NCBI GenBank assembly: GCA_002292815.1
Contig: DBBX01000007.1
Span: 62,001-126,000, forward strand
Direction of reading: 5' to 3'
From: Thiotrichaceae bacterium UBA973
Lineage (GTDB): Bacteria; Pseudomonadota; Gammaproteobacteria; Eutrophobiales; Eutrophobiaceae
Length of the DNA stretch: 64,000 nucleotides
Shown: piece by piece, positions 26,521 through 35,929 of the stretch
Layout of the letters: each line of letters starts with the position of its first letter
Position numbering within the stretch: position 1 is the first letter of the stretch
The notes under the pieces: model-generated
The model's database searches: none
Seen by the model: the letters and a program-made list of their open reading frames with translations, nothing else
Told to the model about the DNA's origin: nothing
Position numbers and translations under genes: made by a program

Positions 26521-26681
26521 TCGAGTTTTTAAAAATGGGCGGTTATGCTGCTTATGTCTGGTCATCCTATGGTATTGTTGCTGTCGTTTTGCTTCTGAAT
26601 TCAATTTCTTCATGGCGACGCTACCGAAGTTTACTGCGTCGTCTTAAACGATTACATGGTGAAAACAATAATGACACCTAA
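26517..26681 (+). CDS. ccmD: Haem exporter protein CcmD
   Basis: A 54-aa single-span protein. The N-terminus MGGYAAYVWSSYG and the following hydrophobic segment with a basic tail (RRLKRLHGE) are the CcmD signature. It stabilises the CcmABCD complex and helps release holo-CcmE. The start chosen is the ATG overlapping the ccmC stop; a longer upstream frame reads through ccmC and is not used. Its end overlaps the start of ccmE by 11 bp. Confidence 0.9.
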   Translation: MIEFLKMGGYAAYVWSSYGIVAVVLLLNSISSWRRYRSLLRRLKRLHGENNNDT

Positions 26682-27126
26682 ACAAAAACAACGTTTTATT
26701 TTAGTTAGCTTGCTAGTAGTTGGTCTTAGCACAGGTATCGGCTTGGTGCTTATGGCATTGAATGAAAATATTAATTTATTTTTCACCCCCTCACAGGTAG
26801 TTGCTGGTGAAGTGCCTGACAATCAACGATTTCGCATTGGCGGCATGGTGACACTGGACAGCGTAGAAAAACTTGATGGTGAACTAACCGTTCTCTTTAA
26901 GCTCAATGACTCAGTTAAAGAAGTACAACTTAAATATGCTGGAATCTTGCCCGATTTGTTTCGTGAAGGACAAGGCATTGTCGCGGAAGGGAAATTAAAT
27001 GAAGAAGGTGTCTTTATTGCCGACCAAGTACTAGCGAAACATGACGAAAACTATATGCCACCTGAAGTTGAACATGCGCTGAAAGTAAGTGGCGGAGATT
27101 ACCATAATAATGAGGCAAAAGAATGA
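26671..27126 (+). CDS. ccmE: Cytochrome c maturation haem chaperone CcmE
   Basis: A 151-aa periplasmic haem chaperone with an N-terminal membrane anchor (LVSLLVVGLSTGIGLVLMAL) and an OB-fold domain. The covalent haem-binding histidine is in LAKHDENYMPPE, together with the conserved Tyr. The RIGGMV segment is typical. The ATG at 26671 (MTPKQKQRF) is the normal family start. It overlaps ccmF by 4 bp. Confidence 0.95.
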   Translation: MTPKQKQRFILVSLLVVGLSTGIGLVLMALNENINLFFTPSQVVAGEVPDNQRFRIGGMVTLDSVEKLDGELTVLFKLNDSVKEVQLKYAGILPDLFREGQGIVAEGKLNEEGVFIADQVLAKHDENYMPPEVEHALKVSGGDYHNNEAKE

Positions 27127-29105
27127 TCCCTGAATTAGGCCACTTTGCATTAATACTGGCACTTGCTGTCGCATTAGTACAAGCCATCATTCCTGGCATG
27201 GGTTTGTTACGTCGTCGTGCAGACTGGATGGCCATTGCTAAACCTGCGGCTCTGATACAATTTGCCTTAGTATTATTAGCCTATGGCATCCTGACCTACT
27301 CCTTCATTGTGCATGATTTTTCTGTTCTCTATGTAGCGAACACATCCAATTCTGAATTACCTTTAATTTATCGTATATCAGGAGTTTGGGGTGCTCATGA
27401 GGGCTCATTATTATTATGGGTATTAATACTCAGTGCCTGGACTGCAATACTGGCAATGTACAGTAAACATTATCCCGTAGACATGGGTGCGGGCGTTATT
27501 TCTGTATTAGGTTTTATAAGTATTGGTTTTTTGTTATTTAGTTTATTTACATCGAATCCTTTTATACGTCTCTTCCCTGTCCCTATAGATGGAGGCGATC
27601 TAAATCCCTTATTACAAGATCCGGTAATGGCCATACATCCGCCTATGCTTTATATGGGTTATGTAGGTTTTGCAGTACCGTTTGCTTTTGCAATCGTGGC
27701 GTTGGTTCAGGGTAAACTCGATACGGCTTGGGCACGTTGGGTACGTCCTTGGGCGTTAACAGCATGGGTCTGTTTAACTGGTGGTATTACTTTAGGAAGC
27801 TGGTGGGCCTATTACGAATTGGGCTGGGGTGGTTGGTGGTTTTGGGATCCCGTTGAAAATGCATCGTTCATGCCGTGGTTAACAGGTACCGCATTAATTC
27901 ATTCACTAGCCGTAACAGAGAAACGCCACGCTTTGCGCAACTGGACAATTTTGTTAGCGATCATCAGCTTTTCTTTAAGTTTGCTAGGCACATTCCTGGT
28001 TCGCTCAGGTGTATTAACATCGGTACATGCCTTCGCATCTGATCCTACTCGTGGCATTTATGTATTAGCCTTTCTTGGCCTGGTTGTCGGAATCTCACTA
28101 AGTTTATTTGCATTTAGGGCTTGGCAATTACGTACGCTCACACCATTTAGTTTAATCTCTCGAGAAATGGCCTTACTGACTAACAGCGTGCTTTTATTGG
28201 TCACGATGTTAACGGTCTTATTAGGCACGCTTTATCCATTAATACTCGAAGCACTAGGTGGGGGAAAAATATCTGTCGGCCCGCCCTACTTTAGTCGCGT
28301 CTTTATTCCTCTAATGATCCCGGTGGTCTTCCTAGTCGCAATCGGCTCTTTAATACGCTGGCGTGAAGATAGTCTCTCTACTCTGATTAAACAATTACGC
28401 ACACCTGCCATTCTTGCCATTGTTTTTGCAAGCGTGATATTACTTCTCCTTCCTGGTAAAGCCAGCTTTACAGCCTGGTTTGCGCTACTGCTTGCCTTTT
28501 GGGTAATCAATAGTTGTTTTGTCCAATTACAGCAACGATTACGCCATTCTCAAGGTTTGTTGCAAGGTTTAAGGAGAACTCCAAGAGGATGGTACGGCAT
28601 GATATTGGCTCACATTGGCCTGGGCTTCACGGTTATAGGGATAGCTCTTTCCAGTGTATATAGTCAGGAACAAGACGTGCACATGGTAAAAGGTGATACC
28701 AGAACACTGGGCGAGTATCGCTTTGAGTTAGTGGATGTTGAGAGAATAACAGGACCAAACTATCAAGCAGATATGGGTACAATTCGTATTTATAAAGATG
28801 AAAAAGAATTAATGACCTTACATCCTGAAAAACGTATTTATAACGTTCGCAAGAACGTCATGACAGAGGCTGCGATTCATTCTAATTTATTGAGAGATTT
28901 ATATGTCTCTTTGGGTGAACAACGAAACGCCAATACTGGTGCATGGTCAGTTAGGCTTTATTACAAACCCTTTATCCTGTGGATTTGGCTGGGTGGATTA
29001 TTCATGGTTTTGGGCGGATTACTCGCTGTAACAGATAAGCGTTATCGTCTTGAAGTAAAACAAGAAAAAGTAAAACTGGATGCGAATCATGTCACAGCCA
29101 GTTGA
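27123..29105 (+). CDS. ccmF: Cytochrome c haem lyase subunit CcmF
   Basis: A 660-aa membrane protein with about fifteen spans; with CcmH it attaches haem to apocytochrome c. The WWD haem-handling motif GWGGWWFWDPVENASFMPW lies at about 236-254, and the conserved His residues occur in GVWGAHEGSLLLW and TALIHSLAVTE. A large periplasmic C-terminal segment (about 500-620) is as usual. It overlaps ccmE by 4 bp and ccmG by 17 bp, consistent with one polycistronic transcript. Confidence 0.95.
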   Translation: MIPELGHFALILALAVALVQAIIPGMGLLRRRADWMAIAKPAALIQFALVLLAYGILTYSFIVHDFSVLYVANTSNSELPLIYRISGVWGAHEGSLLLWVLILSAWTAILAMYSKHYPVDMGAGVISVLGFISIGFLLFSLFTSNPFIRLFPVPIDGGDLNPLLQDPVMAIHPPMLYMGYVGFAVPFAFAIVALVQGKLDTAWARWVRPWALTAWVCLTGGITLGSWWAYYELGWGGWWFWDPVENASFMPWLTGTALIHSLAVTEKRHALRNWTILLAIISFSLSLLGTFLVRSGVLTSVHAFASDPTRGIYVLAFLGLVVGISLSLFAFRAWQLRTLTPFSLISREMALLTNSVLLLVTMLTVLLGTLYPLILEALGGGKISVGPPYFSRVFIPLMIPVVFLVAIGSLIRWREDSLSTLIKQLRTPAILAIVFASVILLLLPGKASFTAWFALLLAFWVINSCFVQLQQRLRHSQGLLQGLRRTPRGWYGMILAHIGLGFTVIGIALSSVYSQEQDVHMVKGDTRTLGEYRFELVDVERITGPNYQADMGTIRIYKDEKELMTLHPEKRIYNVRKNVMTEAAIHSNLLRDLYVSLGEQRNANTGAWSVRLYYKPFILWIWLGGLFMVLGGLLAVTDKRYRLEVKQEKVKLDANHVTAS

Positions 29106-29679
29106 AAGTCAAGTAGCGTCACCACAAGGACAAAGACCCAAACGTTGGGTTTATCTCTTGCCACTAGGTTTGTTTGTAGTGCTTATGGTGTTTTTCTTTT
29201 TTGGGCTTGGTCTCAACCCGCGTCTATTGCCCTCGCCTTTAATCGGTCAGCCAACACCTGAGTTTTCATTGCCAAAACTGAGTAATCCTGATGAATTGTT
29301 TCAGCATACAGATTTAAAAGGCGAAGTAAGCTTGTTAAATATTTGGGCAACCTGGTGTACCTCTTGTCGACAAGAACATCCTGTCTTGATGAAGATAGCA
29401 GAAAGTGAAGAAGTTCCTATTTATGGTTTATATTATAAGGATATCCCTGCTCAGGGAGTGGTTTGGTTACAGGACTATGGTGATCCATACCGTGAAAATG
29501 CGGTGGATGAGAATGGTAAAGTCGGAATCGAATGGGGTGCCTATGGCACACCTGAGACTTTCCTCATCGATCAAAAAGGTATCATTCGTTATAAACATGT
29601 TGGCCCTATTAGCTGGCACGATTGGGAAACAACGTTATTACCTATGATCAATTCATTAAGGAATAATAATGGCGTATAA
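29089..29679 (+). CDS. ccmG: Thiol-disulfide oxidoreductase CcmG (DsbE)
   Basis: A 196-aa membrane-anchored thioredoxin. The N-terminal span is VYLLPLGLFVVLMVFFFFGLGL; the active-site pair is in WATWCTSCRQEHP. It reduces the haem-binding cysteines of apocytochrome c in the periplasm. The GIEWGAYGTPETFLID stretch with cis-Pro is typical of DsbE. I use the ATG of MSQPVESQ rather than the one three codons upstream. It overlaps ccmF upstream and ccmH by 11 bp downstream. Confidence 0.93.
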   Translation: MSQPVESQVASPQGQRPKRWVYLLPLGLFVVLMVFFFFGLGLNPRLLPSPLIGQPTPEFSLPKLSNPDELFQHTDLKGEVSLLNIWATWCTSCRQEHPVLMKIAESEEVPIYGLYYKDIPAQGVVWLQDYGDPYRENAVDENGKVGIEWGAYGTPETFLIDQKGIIRYKHVGPISWHDWETTLLPMINSLRNNNGV

Positions 29680-30136
29680 AATTGCTTGTTTGTGCCTGTT
29701 GTTATTCTTCGTTACCACAAGCTCTGCCGAAATCGCTGGATTTCCATTTGAAAGTGAAGCACAAGAACAGCGCTTTCGTGAACTGTCCGCTGAACTCCGT
29801 TGTCTGGTTTGTCAAAACCAATCTCTGGCCGATTCAAATGCGGGACTCGCTCAAGATCTTCGTTCAGAGCTTTATCAACAAGTTCTTGGTGGTAATTCGA
29901 ATAATCAGATCATTAATTTTATGACCGATCGCTATGGCGATTTTATTTTATACAAACCAAGGTTTGCGACGAAAACATTATTACTCTGGTTAACGCCTAT
30001 ATTATTATTCATTGTCGGAATTTTTTGTTTAATTCGTTTCAGCAAGTTCAGAAACCAGAGACAACAAACACAAGTTAGCGAAGAAGACTTGCAAAAAATA
30101 CGTGCATTACTGCAAGCAGAGGAAGAGAAACGATGA
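29669..30136 (+). CDS. ccmH: Cytochrome c maturation protein CcmH
   Basis: A 155-aa protein of the short CcmH/CycL type. It has a signal peptide (ACLCLLLFFVTTSSA), the redox motif LRCLVCQNQS at about residues 44-53 and one C-terminal membrane span (LLLWLTPILLFIVGIFCLI). It works with CcmG and apocytochrome in thiol reduction and with CcmF in haem ligation. Its 3 prime end overlaps ccmI by 4 bp. Confidence 0.95.
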   Translation: MAYKIACLCLLLFFVTTSSAEIAGFPFESEAQEQRFRELSAELRCLVCQNQSLADSNAGLAQDLRSELYQQVLGGNSNNQIINFMTDRYGDFILYKPRFATKTLLLWLTPILLFIVGIFCLIRFSKFRNQRQQTQVSEEDLQKIRALLQAEEEKR

Positions 30137-31350
30137 TGTTTGTACTGCTTACTCTGGCAATAGCAGTGATTGCCGTCTTGCTTTTATTGCGACCTTTACT
30201 ATCAAAAAAAGAACAGCAATCCAAAGTAGAACGGGATGCTGTCAATATTCAAGCTGCGGCTACAAGACTTTCAGAATTGAAACTTGAATTAGAAAATGGG
30301 CTAATAGACCAAGAAAGATTCGATAATTACAAACTTGAGTTGGAAACAGCTGCTCTTGATGATTTACGTAATACCTCATTACCTGAAACACATAAGCATA
30401 AAGGCAATACAATATTAGCTGTCATAGTAGCACTGCTAGTACCGTTACTTTCCATTGCGATATATCAACATCTGGGTAATGAAGCTGCCTTTGATGTCGC
30501 ACTGCAGACGGATGAATCGTCAATAGCTAACCAAGAAATTGAGAATATGCTTGCCGCAGTAGAACAGGCGGTGCAAGAAAACCCTGATAACGTAGAAGGA
30601 AGAATCGCCTTAGCGCAAGTTTATGTTGAATTAGAACGATACAGTGACGCCGCAACTGTTTATCTTGAGCTTAAGAAACTGCGCCCTGATGATCCTGACA
30701 TCCTGGTCAATTATGCTGAAACACTGGCACGCCTACATGGTAACCGTTTAACAGGCAAACCCACCGTATTATTAAATGCAGCTTTAGAGATAGAGCCCAA
30801 GCATAGACGTGCGCTATGGCTGGCCGGTTTTGCCGAACAACAAGCCAACAACAAAGAAGGCGCATTAACACATTGGCGTCATCTACTCGCTGCTATAGAA
30901 GAAGATTCAGAAGCATTTCAACATCTTGCCAACATGATTTCCGAATTAGAGAGCGGTGCATTAGTTCCAGCAAATAACACCGCAGAACAATCAAGTGATA
31001 TACAACAATCTATTCAGGTGAATGTAGCCTTGGCATCTGAGTTTCTAGGCAAAGTAGATCCAAATACAACCCTATTTATCTATGCGCGCGCATCCGAGGG
31101 ACCACCTATGCCGCTTGCTGTATATAAAGGTTTGGCTAAAGACCTGCCGATCACTGTAATCCTTGATGACAGTATGGCGATGATGCCGAAAATGTCTCTT
31201 TCCAGTTTTCCAAAAGTAATTGTCGGTGCTCGCCTTTCAAGCAACGGGCAACCTCAAGGTCGATCAGGCGATTATGAAGGTTATTCAGATACGATTGAGG
31301 TTTCAACTAACCCCATGGTTGACATTCTTATTAATTCGCTAAAGCCTTGA
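30133..31350 (+). CDS. ccmI: Cytochrome c maturation TPR protein CcmI
   Basis: A 405-aa apocytochrome c chaperone. The N-terminal part has two spans (FVLLTLAIAVIAVLLLLRPLL and ILAVIVALLVPLLSIAIY) around a cytosolic coiled segment (QAAATRLSELKLELENGLI). TPR repeats follow (about 140-270), and then a C-terminal beta domain (about 295-400, NVALASEFLGKVDP, LFIYARASEGPPMPLAV). It is the final gene of the core ccm operon. Confidence 0.92.
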   Translation: MMFVLLTLAIAVIAVLLLLRPLLSKKEQQSKVERDAVNIQAAATRLSELKLELENGLIDQERFDNYKLELETAALDDLRNTSLPETHKHKGNTILAVIVALLVPLLSIAIYQHLGNEAAFDVALQTDESSIANQEIENMLAAVEQAVQENPDNVEGRIALAQVYVELERYSDAATVYLELKKLRPDDPDILVNYAETLARLHGNRLTGKPTVLLNAALEIEPKHRRALWLAGFAEQQANNKEGALTHWRHLLAAIEEDSEAFQHLANMISELESGALVPANNTAEQSSDIQQSIQVNVALASEFLGKVDPNTTLFIYARASEGPPMPLAVYKGLAKDLPITVILDDSMAMMPKMSLSSFPKVIVGARLSSNGQPQGRSGDYEGYSDTIEVSTNPMVDILINSLKP

Positions 31351-31659
31351 TCTCAGTCCTTTTTATTTTCTTCAGTGCGATAGACCCATTCAATTATCAG
31401 GATTAGCGGGCAATACTCTTTAGCTACTCCCCCACAGCTGAAGAACAAATCTGCGATGGTAATGCAAAAATTGAATTCGCTCTGAAAAATCGGTAACAGC
31501 GCGTCAAATAGTAACACTTCCCAATGCCGCTAACGGTTCTTTCGTGTCTCAATCGACTTGGGCTATACTTCGCTTCCGATTAGATGTGGGCTTCATCATC
31601 CTACTCTACAGAAATAAAAAGAATTTCTATAACGCTATTAAAAAACATATTTTGAACAC
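31351..31659. other. Intergenic region between ccmI and its paralogue
   Basis: About 309 bp without a convincing gene. A TATACT at about 31565-31570 could be a -10 for the downstream CcmI-like gene, but no good -35 is seen. No terminator with a T run follows ccmI, so the paralogue may be partly co-transcribed with the ccm operon. Confidence 0.3.
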
Positions 31660-32631
31660 ATGTTAAAAGAAAAAACGAAAGTGAAAAAGTTAACAATAGT
31701 CATTTTATTATTACTGTTAGCGGTATTTTCTTATGGTCTTTATCAATATTTAAGTAAACCCGAATTTGTTGAACAAGTATCGTTAATACAAGAATTAAAT
31801 TCTGCTAAAACTGATGAAGAAAAATCAGTTACCGTTGAAAAGATGATAGAGCATCTTGAGAAAAAGCTACTCAATAATCCAGATGATGCTGAAAGCTGGT
31901 TAATTTTAACCAACTCATATACTACTCTTAAACGTTATGATGATGCCCTTAGAGCAATCGAAAACCTATATCGGATTAAAGGGAAAGAACCATCCATCAT
32001 GTTCCGTTATGCAGATATCATGTCCATGGTAAACAATGGTCGATTCAAGGGTGAACCAGCTGAGTTAATTGACGAAGCTCTGCGCCTTGACCCAATAAAT
32101 AGCAATGGTCTTTGGTTAGCCGGGCTTGCTGCGATACAACGTGGTGATATTAAAAAGGCACTAAAACATTGGCAACAACTTCATGATCAGTTTGATGCTG
32201 GTTCAGAGTCGCAACTGAAGATAAAACACTATATAGACTTGGCACGTGAACAAATAATTGAAACAAATTCTGAGCCTGTCTCTGACATATCACTTAAAAT
32301 TAATGTTAGTTTGTCAGATACTTTATTAAATGAAGTCAATGATAACGATGATGTGTTTATATATGCCAATGCCATTGACGGATCGCTAATGCCACTGGCT
32401 ATATCACGTAAAAAAGTAAGTGAACTACCGATACAAGTTTCACTGGATGATTCAATGGCACTGATGTCCTCCAATAAATTATCTGACCATAAACAGGTAC
32501 AGCTTATTGCCAGAATATCAAAAAGTGGCAATACCAAATCAACAGCAGGAGATTTAATCGGCACACTCGATTTAGTTCCAACTAAGATAGTTTTACCCGT
32601 AAAATTGATAATCAGCGATATAATTCAATGA
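31660..32631 (+). CDS. CcmI-like TPR paralogue
   Basis: A 323-aa membrane-anchored protein paralogous to the TPR and C-terminal domains of the preceding CcmI. The single span is LTIVILLLLLAVFSYGLYQYL. Matching landmarks are the NPDDAESWLILTNSY TPR, FRYADIMSMVNNGRFKGEPAELIDEAL and a beta domain with VFIYANAIDGSLMPLAI and DDSMALMSSNKLS. It lacks the first CcmI span and cytosolic loop needed to contact CcmF/H, so it is either a specialised second apocytochrome chaperone or a diverging duplicate. The frame is intact, which argues for function. Confidence 0.8.
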   Translation: MLKEKTKVKKLTIVILLLLLAVFSYGLYQYLSKPEFVEQVSLIQELNSAKTDEEKSVTVEKMIEHLEKKLLNNPDDAESWLILTNSYTTLKRYDDALRAIENLYRIKGKEPSIMFRYADIMSMVNNGRFKGEPAELIDEALRLDPINSNGLWLAGLAAIQRGDIKKALKHWQQLHDQFDAGSESQLKIKHYIDLAREQIIETNSEPVSDISLKINVSLSDTLLNEVNDNDDVFIYANAIDGSLMPLAISRKKVSELPIQVSLDDSMALMSSNKLSDHKQVQLIARISKSGNTKSTAGDLIGTLDLVPTKIVLPVKLIISDIIQ

Positions 32632-32695
32632 GGCACAATGGCTGCCACATTATCTACGTGTAAATAAAACCCTTATTCTTTAAAAGGCCTACAAA

Positions 32696-32911
32696 ATGAA
32701 AGATGTTGAATTAACAAAAGAACCTGTTGAACTCTATAAAATACTAAAATTTGAGGGCATGGTTACTAGTGGCGGAGAAGCTAAAAATGCGATTGCTGAA
32801 GGAAAAGTAACTGTTAATGGCATAGTAGAAACACAAAAAAGAAAAAAAATTGTTTCAGGTGACATCATTGAGTTTGGCGAAGAAAAAATACGTCTACAAT
32901 TCAAACAGTAA
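32696..32911 (+). CDS. S4-domain RNA-binding protein, YbcJ-like
   Basis: A 71-aa protein made of a single S4-type RNA-binding domain: LYKILKFEGMVTSGGEAKNAI, then EGKVTVNGIVETQKRKKIVSGDII. It matches the YbcJ/YaaA family of small S4 proteins thought to bind structured RNA; a precise role is not established. The ATG follows AAAGGCC weakly. The PhnA-domain gene starts 19 bp downstream, forming a run of small genes. Confidence 0.85.
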   Translation: MKDVELTKEPVELYKILKFEGMVTSGGEAKNAIAEGKVTVNGIVETQKRKKIVSGDIIEFGEEKIRLQFKQ

Positions 32912-32930
32912 TCACGAAGAATTATAGACT

Positions 32931-33140
32931 ATGGCTAGTAAAGACAGTAACGGCACTGAACTCGACGACGGTGATTCAGTTCAAGTTATAAAAGACCTGA
33001 AGGTAAAAGGCACTTCAAGCTCATTGAAACGCGGCACGATTTACAAAAATATAAGACTCACGAATAAAGATGAAGAGATAGAATGTGGCAAGGGAAAATC
33101 GACTATAGTGCTTAAAACATGCTTTTTAAAGAAAGTATAA
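32931..33140 (+). CDS. PhnA/YjdM C-terminal domain protein
   Basis: A 69-aa protein equal to the C-terminal SH3-like domain of PhnA/YjdM: KDSNGTELDDGDSVQVIKDLKVKG, SSSLKRGTIYKNIRL and the final VLKTCFLKK. The N-terminal zinc ribbon of full-length YjdM is missing, and no remnant of it lies upstream, so this is a standalone domain form rather than a truncation. Despite the historical phosphonate name, no phosphonate genes are nearby; the function is unknown. Confidence 0.82.
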   Translation: MASKDSNGTELDDGDSVQVIKDLKVKGTSSSLKRGTIYKNIRLTNKDEEIECGKGKSTIVLKTCFLKKV

Positions 33141-33179
33141 GCATAATTCAAATCAATTCAGACCTAATCTGGAACACCT

Positions 33180-33683
33180 ATGATAAGCAATGATGTATTA
33201 CGACGCCTTCGCTACGTATTCGATTTTGACGATACAAAGATGATCGCTATCTTTGCCCAGGCAGATCACGACGTTACACGAGTACAAATCAGCGATTGGC
33301 TAAAAAAAGAAGATGATCCTGCCTATCAGCAATGTACTGATCTGCTACTGGCAACTTTTCTAAACGGTTTGATTAACGAAAAGCGCGGTAAAAAAGAAGG
33401 TCCAAATCCAGTCCCGGAAGAAAAATTAACCAATAATATTATCTTCAATAAGCTAAAAATTGCATTAAACCTTAAGGCAGAAGATGTATTGGCTTTACTT
33501 GAACTGTCTGAATTGCATATCAGCAAACACGAATTAAGTGCTTTTTTTCGTAAGCCCGGTCATAAGCATTATAGGGAATGTAAAGATCAGATCTTACGCA
33601 ACTTCCTCAACGGTTTACAGCTTAAATATCGCGGCGATTCTGAAGGGACACCCGCTTTCGAATGGAAACAGACCCTAGATTAG
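33180..33683 (+). CDS. DUF1456 family protein (YehS-like)
   Basis: A 167-aa protein with two copies of the DUF1456 helical module: NDVLRRLRYVFDFDDTKMIAIFAQADHDVT at the start and NIIFNKLKIALNLKAEDVLALLELSELHIS from about residue 84, each ending in CxxxLLATFLNGL or CKDQILRNFLNGLQ. It matches YehS of E. coli in length and layout. The function is uncharacterised. It lies 7 bp before the thioesterase gene and may be co-expressed with it. Confidence 0.88.
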   Translation: MISNDVLRRLRYVFDFDDTKMIAIFAQADHDVTRVQISDWLKKEDDPAYQQCTDLLLATFLNGLINEKRGKKEGPNPVPEEKLTNNIIFNKLKIALNLKAEDVLALLELSELHISKHELSAFFRKPGHKHYRECKDQILRNFLNGLQLKYRGDSEGTPAFEWKQTLD

Positions 33684-33690
33684 GAGAAAA

Positions 33691-34107
33691 ATGGAAATGA
33701 CTAATAATCTCCTTGAAGAGTCAATTACTCCCGGTTTTTATGAGACAGACGCTTTAGGTCACATTAATAATACTGTCGTGCCGATGTGGTTTGAGAAAGC
33801 CCGTACGCCATTATTCAAGATTTTCACACCAGACCTTGATCCGAAAAAATGGGAGTTAATTCTTGCCAAAATTGAAGTTGAATACCTGCGTGAACTTGAT
33901 TATCGCATTACCGTAACCATCAAAACGGGGATACAACATATCGGCAACAGTTCTTTCTTGATTCGTCAGGAATTATTTCAAGATGGAGAATTGGCTGCCC
34001 GAGGACTTACCACCTTGGTTCGTTTTGACTACGAGCAAAAAAAATCACAGCCACTCACGACAGAATTACGCAGTGAATTAGAAAAATATTTTTGGACTGC
34101 CGACTAG
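33691..34107 (+). CDS. Acyl-CoA thioesterase, 4HBT hotdog family
   Basis: A 138-aa hotdog-fold protein of the YbgC/FadM type. The catalytic Asp and turn are seen in YETDALGHINNTVVPMWFEKAR (about 16-37), followed by IEVEYLRELDYRITVTIKT and the last strand ARGLTTLVRFD. Such enzymes hydrolyse short or medium acyl-CoA thioesters; the substrate is unknown. The ribosome site is GGAGAAA a few bases before the ATG, which begins 8 bp after the DUF1456 stop. Confidence 0.85.
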   Translation: MEMTNNLLEESITPGFYETDALGHINNTVVPMWFEKARTPLFKIFTPDLDPKKWELILAKIEVEYLRELDYRITVTIKTGIQHIGNSSFLIRQELFQDGELAARGLTTLVRFDYEQKKSQPLTTELRSELEKYFWTAD

Positions 34108-34225
34108 ATAAGCTTATGACGCGTATAAGCAGCATTAATAATATTGCTTAGTTAATTCGTATTAACGATAATCTCTTATTCTTTAATTTTAAACTCACTT
34201 AAACAAGCATATATTTCATAGTCCT

Positions 34226-35890
34226 ATGGCTCAATACGTATATACCATGAATGGCGTTGGTAAGATCGTCCCACCAAAACGCCAAATACTTAAAGACATC
34301 TACCTTTCATTTTTTCCTGGTGCCAAGATTGGTGTCTTGGGTTTAAATGGTGCGGGTAAATCAACCCTGTTAAAAATAATGGCAGGCATAGACACTGAAA
34401 TTATCGGTGAAGCTCGCCCTATGCCGGATATTAAAGTCGGTTATTTACCACAAGAACCGCAACTCGATCCGGATAAAGATGTTCGCGGTAATGTTGAAGA
34501 AGGCCTACGTGAACCACTGGATGCCTTGGCTGGTTTAACAGAAGTCTATGCTGCTTATGCAGACGCTGATGCTGATTTCGATGCTCTGGCCAAGAAACAA
34601 GAACAATTAGAAAGTATTGTTGCCACATGGGATGCAGAAAACCTTGAAAACACACTTGAAATTGCAGCCGATGCCCTACGTCTTCCGCCCTGGGATGCTG
34701 CTATTGCGACATTGTCCGGTGGTGAAAAACGTCGTGTGGCGCTTTGCCGTTTATTGCTCTCACGTCCAGATATGTTGTTATTAGATGAGCCTACCAACCA
34801 CCTAGATGCTGAATCTGTATATTGGTTAGAAAGATTCCTTGCTGACTTTAACGGCACGGTAGTAGCAGTAACGCATGACCGTTACTTTCTTGATAATGTT
34901 GCCGGCTGGATATTAGAACTAGACCGTGGAGAAGGTATCCCCTTCGAAGGTAATTATTCACAATGGTTAGAAAACAAGGAACAACGTCTTGAATCTGAAG
35001 AAAAGGCTGAATCAGCAAGACAAAAAGCGATTAAACAGGAACTTGAATGGGTACGTACAGCACCTAAGGGACGTCATGCCAAAAGCAAGGCTCGACTTGC
35101 CCGCTTTGAAGAAATGAATTCACAGGACTTCCAAAAACGTAACGAAACGAATGAAATTTATATTCCACCGGGTATGCGTCTGGGTGATATGGTTATTGAA
35201 TTAAAAGACGTCAGTAAAAAATTTGACGATCATATTTTGTATGAAAATCTGAATCTCAATATACCCAAAGGTTCAGTTGTTGGCATTATCGGCGGAAACG
35301 GTGTGGGCAAATCCACCCTCTTTCGCATGATTGCAGGTACAGAGCAGCCCGATAGCGGTGAAATTCATTTAGGTGAGTCAGTTCAGGTGGCCTATGTCGA
35401 ACAAAGTCGTGAAAGCCTTGAGGATGACAAAACAGTCTGGGAGGCCGTCTCTGATGGACTCGATAATATAACGATTGGTAATTATGAAATAAATTCACGC
35501 GCCTATGTTGGTCGTTTTAATTTCAAGGGAACGGATCAACAAAAACATGTTGGCGATTTATCTGGTGGTGAACGTGGTCGTTTACATTTAGCGCATACAT
35601 TAAAACAAGGCGCTAATGTATTACTCCTTGATGAACCATCAAATGACCTTGATATTGAAACCTTACGTGCATTGGAAGAAGCGATACTCGCATTCCCTGG
35701 TTGTGTTCTTGTAATATCTCATGATCGATGGTTCCTGGATCGAATTGCCAGTCATATCCTTGCATTTGAAGATGATGGTGAAGTTGTGTTTCTGGAAGGG
35801 GATTTTACTGAATATCATCAAGACTTTCTAAATCGTAAAGGTAATGACTCACAGCCAAAACGAATGAAGTACAAACGTTTAAAGACTTAG
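34226..35890 (+). CDS. ettA: Energy-dependent translational throttle protein EttA
   Basis: A 554-aa ABC-F ATPase with two nucleotide-binding domains and the usual length. First Walker A GLNGAGKSTLL (about 41-51), first signature LSGGEKRRVAL, first Walker B LLLDEPTNHLDAES; second Walker A GGNGVGKSTLF, signature LSGGERGRLHLA and second Walker B LLLDEPSNDLD. The linker WVRTAPKGRHAKSKARLARFE is the P-site interaction motif arm. EttA binds the ribosomal E site and gates translation by ADP/ATP ratio. The atypical kinase gene follows after 28 bp. Confidence 0.95.
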   Translation: MAQYVYTMNGVGKIVPPKRQILKDIYLSFFPGAKIGVLGLNGAGKSTLLKIMAGIDTEIIGEARPMPDIKVGYLPQEPQLDPDKDVRGNVEEGLREPLDALAGLTEVYAAYADADADFDALAKKQEQLESIVATWDAENLENTLEIAADALRLPPWDAAIATLSGGEKRRVALCRLLLSRPDMLLLDEPTNHLDAESVYWLERFLADFNGTVVAVTHDRYFLDNVAGWILELDRGEGIPFEGNYSQWLENKEQRLESEEKAESARQKAIKQELEWVRTAPKGRHAKSKARLARFEEMNSQDFQKRNETNEIYIPPGMRLGDMVIELKDVSKKFDDHILYENLNLNIPKGSVVGIIGGNGVGKSTLFRMIAGTEQPDSGEIHLGESVQVAYVEQSRESLEDDKTVWEAVSDGLDNITIGNYEINSRAYVGRFNFKGTDQQKHVGDLSGGERGRLHLAHTLKQGANVLLLDEPSNDLDIETLRALEEAILAFPGCVLVISHDRWFLDRIASHILAFEDDGEVVFLEGDFTEYHQDFLNRKGNDSQPKRMKYKRLKT

Positions 35891-35929
35891 AATAGTTTAG
35901 CAAAACTATTTATACCCTTGAGCACACAA

